NCBI GenBank assembly: GCA_942492935.1
Contig: OW818654.1
Coordinates: 3,348,001-3,412,000 of the forward strand
Direction of reading: 5' to 3'
DNA from: JANJUO01 sp942492935
GTDB lineage: Bacteria > Bacteroidota > Ignavibacteria > Kapaibacteriales > UBA2268
Length of the DNA stretch: 64,000 nt
Program-made: the position numbers and the translations under genes
In this document: positions 42,077 through 51,520 of the stretch, in pieces
Layout of the letters: every line of letters begins with the position of its first letter
Position numbering within the stretch: position 1 is the stretch's first letter
The notes under the pieces: model-generated
The model's input: only the letters and a program-made list of their open reading frames with translations
Databases searched by the model: none
What the model was told of the DNA's origin: nothing

Positions 42077-44371
42077 ATGGAAAAAATTTTTACACTTTTG
42101 ACAAATGAAAGGTTCATTAAATGGTTTGATAATTTTATAACTTTTGTGATTTTAATGGCAGGAGTAGTTGTCGGCTTAGAGACATCAACCGAATTGCAGA
42201 GCAATTATGGATATTTGTTTCCTTGGTTAGATAAGATTATATTATTTATATTTGTAATTGAAATAATAGTTAAAGTGTTAATTGAACGTGATAAGCCATG
42301 GCGGTATTTTTACGATTCTTGGCATATATTTGACTTTATAATTGTTGCTTTGTGTTTTATGCCTTATCTTTTACCAGATTCAGATACTCAATTTTTTGCT
42401 GTATTTCGACTTGCAAGAATTTTAAGATTAGCTAAAATTTTTGAAAAAATTCAAAATCTAAAAGTTCTCTTAGTTTCTTTAATGAAAAGTTTACCAAAAA
42501 TGTCTTATGTTTTAATACTTTTAAGTTTATTATTTTATATTTATGGTGTAATCGGAACCGATCTATTTGGAGCAAATGTCGAAGAATTTAGTACAATTTG
42601 GCAAACAATGAAGCAATTATTCTTTGTAACATTTGAAGGATGGTCTTGGATTTATGATTTAGATGGCGTAAAGTCAATGTTGTCTAAGGGATATCCAGAT
42701 ATTATATTTGTATTGTACTTTATGTCTTTTCTCTTTATGTCTGCAATGATATTTTTGAATTTGTTCATCGGTATCATTACTTCGGATATGGAATCTGTTA
42801 GAAATGAAGAAAGTCGTGGAAAGCGTCATATCTATAAAAAAGGGCATACGGTTATTATTGGATGGTCTATGAGTGTTTTTAAAATTGTTGATGAATTAAT
42901 GGAAGCAAATAAAAGCAAGGAGAGGGCATATATAGTAATTCTTGCTGATATGCCAAAAGAAGATATGGAATTTGAAATAAAATCTGCTTTTCCAAAAACA
43001 TCTACAACAAAAGTAATTTGTCGCTCTGGTTTATCCACAGAATTAGCAAATTTAGAAATGATTAATTTATGGAGTGCAAGCTCCGTTATTATTTTAGCAA
43101 ATCCAAATAATGAAAATTCTGATTTAGATGCTCTCAAAACAATTATAGCAATTACAAATCATAATAATGATGAAGAAAAAAATGATTTGAATATAATTTG
43201 TGATATTAATAATAAAAATTACAAAAAGATTGCTTCTTCAATCAATAATAATATTATTTTGTTTGATACTGATGATTTTATATCAAGGTTGATTGCACAA
43301 ACAAGTCTTCAACCAAGATTATCTCAAATTTATACCGAAATTATCGGGTTCAAAGGTTCGGAAATTTATCTTACATCTTGCTCTGAAATTGGAATTCGTT
43401 TTAAGGATTTACTTTTAAAATATGATATTTCTTGTCCTATTGGAATATTTAGAAATAATGTGCCTCTAATTAATCCTAATATGGATATTATTATCGAAAA
43501 AGATGACAAAATTATTATGCTTGCTGAAGATGATTCATCTATTAAATATACAAGCAAGAATTATAAATTTTCTGATAATTCAAATCCCCAAAAAACTGGT
43601 GGTTTCGATTTAAACAATATGTTAATTTTGGGCTCAAATAAAAAATTACCAAAAATTATTGAAGAAGTGAATAGTTATCTCAATACATCTATTTCGCTGA
43701 AAATTATAACTCATCAAGACTTTTCTTTTAAAGATATAGTTGAATATTTCAGAGAAAATAAGCAACAAATTCATGTTTCTGAAGATTATAAATTCAAATT
43801 GTCTCATTTGGAAGTTGAATTTATTTTGGGAGATATTGAAAATGAAAAGATTCTTTCTCAATATGCTACAAAAGCCGACCATATAACAATTTTGAGTTAT
43901 TATGATGAATTTAATGATGTTCAAAAAGCAGATACGATTACATTAGTTGCACTAATTCATCTCAGAAAGCTTTTAGTAGGATACAACAATGTTTCTATTA
44001 CAACCGAAATCATTGATGATAATAATCGCCAATTAATCAAGAATGATAACGTTAGAGATTTTATTGTAAGTTCGAATATAATAAGTTCGATTATTGCACA
44101 ATTATCTGAAAATGCTGAGTTAAACAACGTTTTTGCAACATTGTTCAAAGCAGATGGCTCAGAAATATATTTAAGAAAAGCAGAAAATTATTTTACAATT
44201 GGAGCATCTGTTTCTTTTGCAGAATTAGTAAAATCGGCATCTCTAATTAATGAAACAGCAATTGGTTATCTGAAATGCAAACAAGATGATGGTTTATACT
44301 TAAATCCCAAAAAAGATTCTGAATTCAAAATTGAATCAGATGATATGTTAATTGTACTTGCTGAAGAATGA
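42077..44371 (+). CDS. Voltage-gated cation channel domain fused to CASTOR/POLLUX-like regulatory domains
   Basis: 764 residues. Residues 10-240 form a six-helix voltage-gated channel unit. S4 has Arg111, Arg114, Arg117 and Lys120 every third residue (FRLARILRLAKIF). The pore loop reads TFEGWSW (185-191), close to the TLESWS filter of bacterial sodium channels. S6 ends in FLNLFIGIITSDM. From about 255 a Rossmann-like domain begins (GHTVIIGWSMSVFKIVDELME, then YIVILADMPKEDMEFEI), resembling CASTOR/POLLUX/RCK modules. A second starts near 515 (NNMLILGSNKKLPKIIEEV) and TrkA-C-like segments end the protein. CASTOR-type proteins usually carry a different pore. It would sit in the inner membrane; ligand and ion are unknown. 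Confidence 0.85.
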   Translation: MEKIFTLLTNERFIKWFDNFITFVILMAGVVVGLETSTELQSNYGYLFPWLDKIILFIFVIEIIVKVLIERDKPWRYFYDSWHIFDFIIVALCFMPYLLPDSDTQFFAVFRLARILRLAKIFEKIQNLKVLLVSLMKSLPKMSYVLILLSLLFYIYGVIGTDLFGANVEEFSTIWQTMKQLFFVTFEGWSWIYDLDGVKSMLSKGYPDIIFVLYFMSFLFMSAMIFLNLFIGIITSDMESVRNEESRGKRHIYKKGHTVIIGWSMSVFKIVDELMEANKSKERAYIVILADMPKEDMEFEIKSAFPKTSTTKVICRSGLSTELANLEMINLWSASSVIILANPNNENSDLDALKTIIAITNHNNDEEKNDLNIICDINNKNYKKIASSINNNIILFDTDDFISRLIAQTSLQPRLSQIYTEIIGFKGSEIYLTSCSEIGIRFKDLLLKYDISCPIGIFRNNVPLINPNMDIIIEKDDKIIMLAEDDSSIKYTSKNYKFSDNSNPQKTGGFDLNNMLILGSNKKLPKIIEEVNSYLNTSISLKIITHQDFSFKDIVEYFRENKQQIHVSEDYKFKLSHLEVEFILGDIENEKILSQYATKADHITILSYYDEFNDVQKADTITLVALIHLRKLLVGYNNVSITTEIIDDNNRQLIKNDNVRDFIVSSNIISSIIAQLSENAELNNVFATLFKADGSEIYLRKAENYFTIGASVSFAELVKSASLINETAIGYLKCKQDDGLYLNPKKDSEFKIESDDMLIVLAEE

Positions 44372-44765
44372 TAATTTAAGAAATTTTTGTAACTATTTTA
44401 TATGAATTTAAAAAATATGATTTGATTTAGAAGATGTATAATTCTCAATCTTTTATGTGGTTGATTTGGTGTTGCTAAAAATAGTAGAAAGAAATAAGCA
44501 ATTATGCCATTTCTCAAAATATCTCATATAATAAGATTATACAACTACTGTTTGGGTAGTAGAATGTATATTTGGTCTTGTTATATTTTTAAAATATGAA
44601 TATTATTGCTAAAACTATATAAGTATCACCTACTGCAATTGAATATAATACAGTTAGCATCATTGGGAAATTCCTCCAAGATGAAAGTTTTATTAAAAAA
44701 AATAATAATATATACTTATCATTCAGCAAAGCTAAATGATTTCTTAAAAATCAATTTTATTTTAA
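44372..44765. other. Intergenic region between convergent channel and flagellin genes
   Basis: About 390 AT-rich bases at the meeting point of two convergent units. No clear terminator hairpin or gene. Confidence 0.45.
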
Positions 44766-45701
44766 CTATCTCTGCAATAAATTCAGAAATGCACTTGGAT
44801 TCTGATTTGCTTGAGCCAGAGATGTTAATGATGCTTGTTGCAAGAATTGTGATTTCACTAATGATAATTGCTCTTTAGCAACATCAGCATCCTCAATTCT
44901 TGAAATAGCCGCATTATAATTTACAATTTGGTTTTTCAACAAGTCTTCCTGTGAAGTAAGACGATTTGAAATACCTCCCAAATATGCAGCAACTTTATTT
45001 GCATTATTAAGTGCATGTGCTAAACTCGTAAGTGTATTTCCAATTTTATCTATTGCAAATATACCTAAATCTAACATATTAACTTTATCAAAGTCTTTCA
45101 AATCAAGTGATGTTATTCCTGCAAATTGTCCTGTTGTCAATGAATTAACATCAAAGAAATTACTGTCAATATTGAAATCTTCATTGCTTGTTCTTAAATC
45201 AACATTCAATGATAACAAGGAGTTTTCAGCATTAAATCCAACTATGAAATTAGCCGAATAAGCACCAGAGAGTAATTGTGCGCCACCAAAAACTGTACTA
45301 TCCACAACAGTTTGGATTTGTTGCACCATTCTAAATGAAGCTTTTGCTAATGCAACTTTTTCGTCTGTACCCATTGCACCAGACGCTGCTTGTGCAGTCG
45401 CATCTTTAATTTTAACCAACAATTCATTGATATTATCTAATGAATCCATTGCAATATTAGTAACATTTTGGGCATCACCAACTGTATTGATTGCACCTTT
45501 TAATGCACCATTCCTTGCATGCAAAGCTCTTGATGTGATATATCCTGCCACATCATCAGCTGCATTATTTATTCTTAAGCCCGTAGATAACCTAAGTTGC
45601 CTTAGCGAAACATCTCTGTTTGCATAATCCATAGCATTATAGGCATTTTCTGCAGGGGTATTCGTTCTAATTCTCGAATTAGCACCTATTGCAAACGGCA
45701 T
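44766..45701 (-). CDS. Flagellin (second copy)
   Basis: 311 residues of flagellar filament protein. The conserved D0/D1 termini are complete: RQLRLSTGLRINNAADDVAGYITSRALHARNGAL at the N-terminus and ISNRLTSQEDLLKNQIVNYNAAISRIEDADVAKEQLSLVKSQFLQQASLTSLAQANQNPSAFLNLL at the C-terminus. The central variable region is very short, so surface domains D2/D3 are nearly absent. No signal peptide, as expected for type III export. It lies 27 bases after a paralogue of identical length, probably in one operon. No other flagellar genes are in the window. Confidence 0.96.
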   Translation of the reverse strand: MPFAIGANSRIRTNTPAENAYNAMDYANRDVSLRQLRLSTGLRINNAADDVAGYITSRALHARNGALKGAINTVGDAQNVTNIAMDSLDNINELLVKIKDATAQAASGAMGTDEKVALAKASFRMVQQIQTVVDSTVFGGAQLLSGAYSANFIVGFNAENSLLSLNVDLRTSNEDFNIDSNFFDVNSLTTGQFAGITSLDLKDFDKVNMLDLGIFAIDKIGNTLTSLAHALNNANKVAAYLGGISNRLTSQEDLLKNQIVNYNAAISRIEDADVAKEQLSLVKSQFLQQASLTSLAQANQNPSAFLNLLQR

Positions 45702-45728
45702 AATTCACTCCTATTTAATATATTACTA

Positions 45729-46664
45729 CTATCCTTGTATCAACTGTAAGAATGCTTGTGGATTTGCATTAGCTTGAGTTAATGAAATCAACGATGCTTG
45801 TTGCAAGAACTGTGACTTGACTAATTCAAGCTGTTCTTTGGCAACGTCAGAATCTTCAATTCTCGAAATTGCAGCATTGTAGTTAACAATTTGATTTTTA
45901 AGAATATCTTCTTGTGATGTTAAACGATTTACTACACCACCAAGATAGGAAGCAACTTTATTTACGTTATTAATTGCAAAAGCAAGACTTGTAAGAGTTA
46001 ATCCAATTTTGTCATTTGCAAATATACCAGTATCTATAGAATTTACTACATCTAAAGCTCTCAAGTCCAAACCTGTAACTCCAGCAAAGTCTCCTGATAA
46101 AAGTGAGTTTACATTGAAGTAATTGCTTTCGATATTAAAATCTTGATTTCCAAATGTCATATCAACATCAAGTGTTATCAAACTATTGGTTGCGTTTGAA
46201 CCAATAACGAAATCTGCTGAGAAAGTACCATCTAAAAGCTGTCTTCCGCCAAATACGGTTGTTTCTACAACTGTTTGTACTTGTTGAGCCATTCTAAATG
46301 CAGCTTTGGCAAGTGCAACTTTTTCGTCTGTACCAGTAGCACCTGAAGCAGCATTAGAAGCGGCTTCTTTAATTTTCTGAAGCAAATCATTGATGTTTTC
46401 TAAAGAATCCATCGTAATGTAAGATACATTCGTAGCATCTCCAACAGCATTCACAGCTGCTTTTAACGAGCCGTTTCTTGCTTGTAATGCTCTCGATGTA
46501 ATATATCCTGCTACATCGTCAGCTGCATTATTGATACGTTTACCCGTAGATAATCTCAACTGTCTAAGCGAGATGTTTCTATTGGACGTATCTAACGCAT
46601 TGTATGCGTTCTCTGCGGGACTATTAGTCCTTATTCGCGCGTTTCCTCCAATTGCAAAAGGCAT
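45729..46664 (-). CDS. Flagellin (first copy)
   Basis: 311 residues, collinear with the downstream flagellin without gaps and clearly a tandem duplicate; differences are spread out and concentrate in the middle (for example FGGRQLLDGTFSADFVIGSNATNSLITLDVD). The N-terminus RQLRLSTGKRINNAADDVAGYITSR and the C-terminal KEQLELVKSQFLQQASLISLTQANANPQAFLQLI are canonical. A strong GGAGGTG ribosome binding site (about 46671-46677) precedes the start, consistent with very high expression. The two may form different filament segments. Confidence 0.96.
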   Translation of the reverse strand: MPFAIGGNARIRTNSPAENAYNALDTSNRNISLRQLRLSTGKRINNAADDVAGYITSRALQARNGSLKAAVNAVGDATNVSYITMDSLENINDLLQKIKEAASNAASGATGTDEKVALAKAAFRMAQQVQTVVETTVFGGRQLLDGTFSADFVIGSNATNSLITLDVDMTFGNQDFNIESNYFNVNSLLSGDFAGVTGLDLRALDVVNSIDTGIFANDKIGLTLTSLAFAINNVNKVASYLGGVVNRLTSQEDILKNQIVNYNAAISRIEDSDVAKEQLELVKSQFLQQASLISLTQANANPQAFLQLIQG

Positions 46665-47577
46665 TATTCACCTCCGTGTGAATATTAATAAAAATAGGGG
46701 GTTTATTTTATTAAATCCTTTCTGAATTATATCCTGTTTGGGAATCCATTCCTTTTTGCTCTATTCGCAATTTTTTTTATCCATGAGCTTCAGGATATGA
46801 ATCAGAAATTTTTTTTTTCCGTAATAAACTTATGTAAAAGAACAATAATTCACGTTTAAAAATACAACTAATGTGCCATTCTTTTTTTACTCACATTTTG
46901 TATGGCTTTTCTTAGCCATTTAGTTAGTAATAAAAACTTGACTTTGTTATAATAGAAATTTGTTTGCCAAAATAATAAAATGTATCTTTTATTTTGTGTT
47001 GTTAGGTATGTTACTATTGTAATTTGTTGAAAATCAATATCTTATGAGGTTTTGATGTTCATTTGGCACTAATTTGGCTATTTTTGAACAAAATATTAAT
47101 TTGGCTAATTATTAACATATTGTATCATATTGAACATTTAAATGGTTAATTATACTGATAATTATTTTTCTTTACAATTAATTTCACTACATCAAATTTT
47201 GTGGTAACTAAATTTAAAGTAGAATTAGCAAATAATTAGTTGTTGAATATTAAACAATAATGATATTATTAACCACCAATTAGGTTTAAATTATAAACTA
47301 TGGGATATTTTAAATTTTGTTACAATCATTTAATCAACAGACTTTTAATAGTCAAACATCCTTTGTTTTATAGAATATTATGCAGTAATTTGCACGTGAT
47401 TTTTTTTATTATGCAGTTACTTTCAAATAAGTGATTTGTGTAACAAATATAATTACTGATATAACATTGCGAATTAAAAATTTCATACTTTTGTGTTGAA
47501 ATTATTTTCATTAATTATTATGAAAATATTTATATTATGAAACTTATGAATTGAAAAATTAAAACAAGTGGTGATTT
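46665..47577. other. Long non-coding region upstream of flagellin genes
   Basis: 913 bases with no open frame of interest, the longest gene-free stretch in the window. The flagellin promoter and a possibly long leader must lie here. An AATTTGGCTA motif occurs twice (about 47071 and 47099). No RNA gene could be identified by eye. Confidence 0.5.
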
Positions 47578-47772
47578 ATGAATATGAAGAGAATATTTGG
47601 CGGGCTACTTACATTTCTTGGTATTGTTGGATTAATCTATGCAGCCGTAATATTTGCAAATAGTTCGAATAGTACAGGCAGTATTAAATCTTTGATTATA
47701 TATGGAATTATTGGAATTATATTCTTTATAGCTGGAATTAGTTTGATTCGTACTACAAAAGATGAATCATAA
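47578..47772 (+). CDS. Small two-helix membrane protein
   Basis: Sixty-four residues: KRIFGGLLTFLGIVGLIYAAVIF and SLIIYGIIGIIFFIAGISLIRTT, two membrane helices joined by a Ser/Gly-rich loop, with a charged tail. A GGTGA ribosome binding site sits seven bases before the ATG. Short proteins of this kind are common in the group and have no assigned role. It is monocistronic. Confidence 0.7.
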   Translation: MNMKRIFGGLLTFLGIVGLIYAAVIFANSSNSTGSIKSLIIYGIIGIIFFIAGISLIRTTKDES

Positions 47773-48021
47773 TTTGAAAAAATTGATTTGTTTGAATATT
47801 TAAAAATTTATGAGTAAAACTTATAACTAATTTCAATTGATATGTAACTATGTATTATTAGATTAAATGTAATTTTGCATTGTCAGTATTAGTGGTTTGA
47901 AAATTATAAATTAGGATTGAACACAGTTGAAAAATAGAATAAATATAACTTGATTAAACACTGAAAACTAACATTAATTACTGAATTTATTTCTAAATAT
48001 TAGTTTGGAAAATAGTACAAA

Positions 48022-48864
48022 ATGAGCAAAGTTACAACATTGTTATATGCCAAATCAACTATCCTTAAAGAAGTTGAAGCAACATTATCTCCAAAGATAG
48101 TGCAGAAATTAAATTTTTTACAATCATTCTTTGTAAATGTATCACAATTTTCGATATTTACTTTTCGATTTTTTTCTGAAATGTTCAAATTTCCAATTGA
48201 ATTTAATGAAATAATGAGACAATCATATTTAATTGGATATAAATCATTACCTTTGGTTGGAATAACTGGTTTTATAATTGGATTTGTTCTTACAATTCAA
48301 TCAAGACCAACTCTCGCTGAATTTGGTGCAGAATCTTGGTTGCCAGCTATGGTGTCAATTTCACTTGTAAGAGAAATCAGTCCTGTGTTAACAGCATTGA
48401 TTTGTGCAGGAAAAGTTGGTTCGGGTATCGGAGCAGAACTTGCTTCGATGAAAGTAACTGAACAAATTGATGCAATGGAAGTTTCAGGAATAAATCCATT
48501 TAAATATTTGGTCGTAACAAGAGTTTTATCAACTACATTAATGTTACCATTATTAACACTATTCAGTGATTTTATTTCAATGATGGGGTCATTTGTCGGT
48601 GTTAATGTGAAAGGCGATGTTAGTTTTAGTTTATACATATATCAAGCATTGGCAAGTCTTGAATTTTTAGATGTATTTTCTTCAATTTTAAAAACTGTAT
48701 TTTTTGGATTAGCAATTGGCTTAATTGCAACTTTTCAGGGATATAATTCAAACAAGGGCACAGAAGGCGTTGGAGCAGCGGCAAATTCATCTGTAGTGCA
48801 GGCAAGTTTATTGATATTTATTATAGATGTAATAGCAGTTCAAATTACAAGTTTATTTTATTAG
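48022..48864 (+). CDS. mlaE: MlaE-type lipid ABC transporter permease
   Basis: 280-residue inner-membrane permease of the Mla (maintenance of lipid asymmetry) type. The family core GFIIGFVLTIQSRPTLAEFGAESWLPAMVSISLVREISPVLTALICAGKVGSGIGAELASMKVTEQIDAMEV is present, with about five membrane helices and a C-terminal GTEGVGAAANSSVVQASLLIFIID. It is first of a three-gene mlaE-mlaF-MCE operon (4-base and 17-base gaps). It moves phospholipids between membranes. Confidence 0.94.
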   Translation: MSKVTTLLYAKSTILKEVEATLSPKIVQKLNFLQSFFVNVSQFSIFTFRFFSEMFKFPIEFNEIMRQSYLIGYKSLPLVGITGFIIGFVLTIQSRPTLAEFGAESWLPAMVSISLVREISPVLTALICAGKVGSGIGAELASMKVTEQIDAMEVSGINPFKYLVVTRVLSTTLMLPLLTLFSDFISMMGSFVGVNVKGDVSFSLYIYQALASLEFLDVFSSILKTVFFGLAIGLIATFQGYNSNKGTEGVGAAANSSVVQASLLIFIIDVIAVQITSLFY

Positions 48865-48868
48865 AAGT

Positions 48869-49642
48869 ATGGAAACAATTAAAGAAAATATTGATAGCTC
48901 GAAAAATACACAACAAAAGGAACTTGTTGTTGAAGTTGAGAACTTAAAAAAGTCATTTGGAAGTAATGATGTTTTAATAGATATTAGTTTCAAAATTTAT
49001 AAAGGCGAAAATTTAGTTATTATTGGTAAATCAGGAAGCGGGAAATCTGTTTTAATAAAATGTATTGTTGCACTTTTAGAGCCAGATGCAGGGAAAACCA
49101 TTGTGTTTGGAGAAAATATCAATGAATTGAAAAATCGCGAATTAAATTTAATAAGAAAAAAAATCGGCTTTCTTTTTCAAAGTGGTGCATTATATGATTC
49201 AATGTCTGTGAGGGAAAATTTAGCATTTCCTTTGCGAGATACAAAGAAATTAAAACAGAGTGAGAAAAATGAACTTATCAAAGAAGCACTTGAAAATGTT
49301 GGTCTTGCTGATGCTATTGATAAAATGCCATCAGAGTTATCCGGTGGTATGAGAAAGCGATTGGGATTAGCAAGAACATTGATTCTAAAACCTGAAATAA
49401 TGCTTTATGACGAACCAACTACTGGTCTTGACCCAATTACATCTAAAGAAATTAGTGAATTAATATTAGAAGTACAAAAAAAACATAACACCACATCAAT
49501 AATTATTACTCATGATATAGCTTGTGCAAAAATAACTGCGAACAGAATTATAGTATTTAAAGAGGGTTTGATTTCAACAGAAGGCACTTTTGAAGAATTA
49601 GAAAAATCAGAAGATACTTGGGTGCGTTCTTTTTTCGAATAA
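48869..49642 (+). CDS. mlaF: MlaF-type lipid ABC transporter ATPase
   Basis: 257-residue ATP-binding subunit. Walker A is GKSGSGKSVLIKCI, the Q-loop FLFQSGALYDSMSVRENLAFPL is typical of MlaF, the signature is ELSGGMRKRLGLARTL, and Walker B is IMLYDEPTTGLDP, followed by the H-loop TIIITHD. Drives lipid movement through the adjacent MlaE. An acidic 25-residue N-terminal extension is present. Confidence 0.95.
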   Translation: METIKENIDSSKNTQQKELVVEVENLKKSFGSNDVLIDISFKIYKGENLVIIGKSGSGKSVLIKCIVALLEPDAGKTIVFGENINELKNRELNLIRKKIGFLFQSGALYDSMSVRENLAFPLRDTKKLKQSEKNELIKEALENVGLADAIDKMPSELSGGMRKRLGLARTLILKPEIMLYDEPTTGLDPITSKEISELILEVQKKHNTTSIIITHDIACAKITANRIIVFKEGLISTEGTFEELEKSEDTWVRSFFE

Positions 49643-49659
49643 TTTAAAATGGATTTAAA

Positions 49660-50730
49660 ATGAAAAAGACATCAATTAATAAAGTAAAACTTGGAATATT
49701 TGTTACAATAGGTATTGCAATATTTCTTGCAGGTATTTATTTCATAGGAGAAACCAAACAATTATTCAGTAGTACTTTCAGAATAAGTGCATTGTTTGAT
49801 GATGTTAATGGTTTACAGGTTGGAAATAATGTTCGATTTGCAGGGATAAATGTTGGTTCAATTGAAAGTATTCAAATTATTTCAGATTCAACTGTTAAAG
49901 TAGATATGATTATTGATGAAAATACAAAAAAGTACATCAAAAAAGATTCTAAAGCAATTATTGGAACTGATGGTTTGATGGGTAATAAAATTATGGTTAT
50001 TTCAGCAGGAACAGCTGGTAATAAAGAAATTGAACATAATGATATGATTGGAACTACAAAACCGTTAAATATTGATGATATGCTTGTTAAGTTGAAAGAA
50101 ACAGGTGATAATGCCGCTTTGATTACAGGTGATTTGGCAGTTATTTTTAGTAGTATTCGTACTGGTCAAGGAACAGTTGGTAAATTGTTTGTTGATAAGG
50201 AATTTGCAAATAATTTAGATGAAGTAATGGTCAATGTCAAAAATGGTACATTGGGATTCAAAAATGCTTTTGACCAAAATTTTGATAGGACTGTTGACTC
50301 AATCTTAAATAATGTAAAAAATGGAACAGATGGCTTTAAAAGTACTTTTGATGAAAAATTTGCTAATAATGTGGATAGTATTCTGATAAATGTAAAGAAT
50401 GGAACCAATGGTTTCAATAAAACTATGATTGAAGCTCAACATAGTTGGTTACTTGGAAGTTTTTGGGGTGGTGATTCAGATGAAGATGAACAAGAGAAAC
50501 TGAAAAATGAAGAACTTGAAAAAAGTAAAGAGCTGATAAAGACTAATAAATTAAATGAAGAAAATAGTAAGACTTTAAATAAAGAAGAACCATTACTTGA
50601 AAAGAAAAAGTTGAATGATGCAGAAAAAATTCGACTATTGAGAATCATTAAACTTTATGACGAAGAAGTTTTAAGAGAAAAAAATGAACTTCTGAAAAAA
50701 CAAAAGCAAGATTCAATCAAAAAGAATTAA
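49660..50730 (+). CDS. mlaD: MCE domain protein (MlaD-like)
   Basis: 356 residues. An N-terminal membrane anchor (VKLGIFVTIGIAIFLAGIYFIG) is followed by a single MCE domain (FRISALFDDVNGLQVGNNVRFAGINVGSIESIQI, then GTDGLMGNKIMVISAG), which forms the periplasmic lipid-binding ring. A helical region contains 2.5 near-perfect 26-residue repeats of NVKNGTxGFKxxFD (residues about 192-250), then the motif HSWLLGSFWGG. The last 80 residues are highly charged coiled coil (Lys/Glu). The repeat may lengthen the bridging helix. Third gene of the Mla operon. Confidence 0.9.
   Translation: MKKTSINKVKLGIFVTIGIAIFLAGIYFIGETKQLFSSTFRISALFDDVNGLQVGNNVRFAGINVGSIESIQIISDSTVKVDMIIDENTKKYIKKDSKAIIGTDGLMGNKIMVISAGTAGNKEIEHNDMIGTTKPLNIDDMLVKLKETGDNAALITGDLAVIFSSIRTGQGTVGKLFVDKEFANNLDEVMVNVKNGTLGFKNAFDQNFDRTVDSILNNVKNGTDGFKSTFDEKFANNVDSILINVKNGTNGFNKTMIEAQHSWLLGSFWGGDSDEDEQEKLKNEELEKSKELIKTNKLNEENSKTLNKEEPLLEKKKLNDAEKIRLLRIIKLYDEEVLREKNELLKKQKQDSIKKN
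50233..50420 (+). repeat. In-frame 78-bp tandem repeats in the MCE gene
   Basis: Two full and one partial unit of 78 bases, each encoding a 26-residue NVKNGT..GFK..FD...VDSIL block. They have diverged at the DNA level, so they are not a fresh expansion. Confidence 0.85.
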
Positions 50731-51152
50731 TCATACCAATATGTAACAATTTTGGGGTCTTCACCACCAGAATTTTTGCATCTTGAAATAGCTTCATTTT
50801 TTGCATCTTGTTCGGTTGGATAATTCCAAACTATACCAAATTTGCAATTACCAGCCATATCTGTTGCATAAGCAAAAGCTGCCCATCCGTCATTTGCACC
50901 AGTAGCCCAAATTTCAGGATTAAAATTGCCCTGTTCTTTCAATTTTAATATTGCATCGGACTTTGCTGATTCTTCATCAACTTTATGATAGCTAATATAA
51001 ATTGAACAAATATCTTTAGCAACTGCAAAATAATTATTACTCGAAGGTCTTATCGGGTCTCCTTTTTTGTCTGAGCAGGAATTTACACCAAGTATAAAAA
51101 TAATTATTAAATTCAGAATAAATATTTTTTTTAATAAATTATTGATTGTCAT
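50727..51152 (-). CDS. DUF4189-like lipoprotein
   Basis: 141 residues with a signal and lipobox (FILGVNSCSDKK). The mature part has DUF4189 features: FAYATDMAGNCKFGIVWNYPTEQDAKNEAISRCKNSGGEDPKIV, in which a small domain with paired cysteines follows a GANDGWAAFAY strand. Function is unknown. Its 3' end overlaps the convergent MCE gene by four bases. Confidence 0.75.
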   Translation of the reverse strand: MTINNLLKKIFILNLIIIFILGVNSCSDKKGDPIRPSSNNYFAVAKDICSIYISYHKVDEESAKSDAILKLKEQGNFNPEIWATGANDGWAAFAYATDMAGNCKFGIVWNYPTEQDAKNEAISRCKNSGGEDPKIVTYWYD

Positions 51153-51520
51153 TATTTCACATATATTATTTATTTATAAAATTTGGATAACTCAAAAATT
51201 GTCATTCCGAAGTGCGGAACAAATATATTTAAAAAACATGCGAAATGACACCATTATAAAAAATTGTTGTCATTGGTAGATTGTTTCAGAACCCTCAATG
51301 TAGAATTAATTCAAATCCCCCTTCCCCCCTTTATTAAAGGGGGATTAAGGAGGATATCCTTCATCCGAAGTTAATTGGAACTGACTCAAAAGTCGTCATA
51401 CTGTTGCAAGGAAAAAAAGATGTCATTCCAAACAAAGTGAGGAATCCAGTAAACACTAAGTTGTTGAAATATCTGGATTCTTCACTATGTTTTTAGATTT
51501 AGAAAAATATCTTTCTAATA
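51153..51520. other. Intergenic region with short repeats
   Basis: About 370 bases without a gene. It has a C/G-rich hairpin CCCCCTTT / AAAGGGGG (51325-51332 with 51336-51343) and two TGTCATTCC-type fragments (about 51197 and 51420), common dispersed sequences. Confidence 0.5.

Noticed and set aside
45427..45627. Plus-strand frame opposite a flagellin N-terminus
   Set aside because: Overlaps a firmly identified flagellin on the other strand and encodes no recognisable protein.
47065..47078. GG-N10-GC pattern (TGGCACTAATTTGGCT) resembling a sigma-54 promoter on the plus strand
   Set aside because: It points away from the flagellin genes and is about 500 bases from the next plus-strand gene; in AT-rich DNA a single match to so short a pattern is weak.
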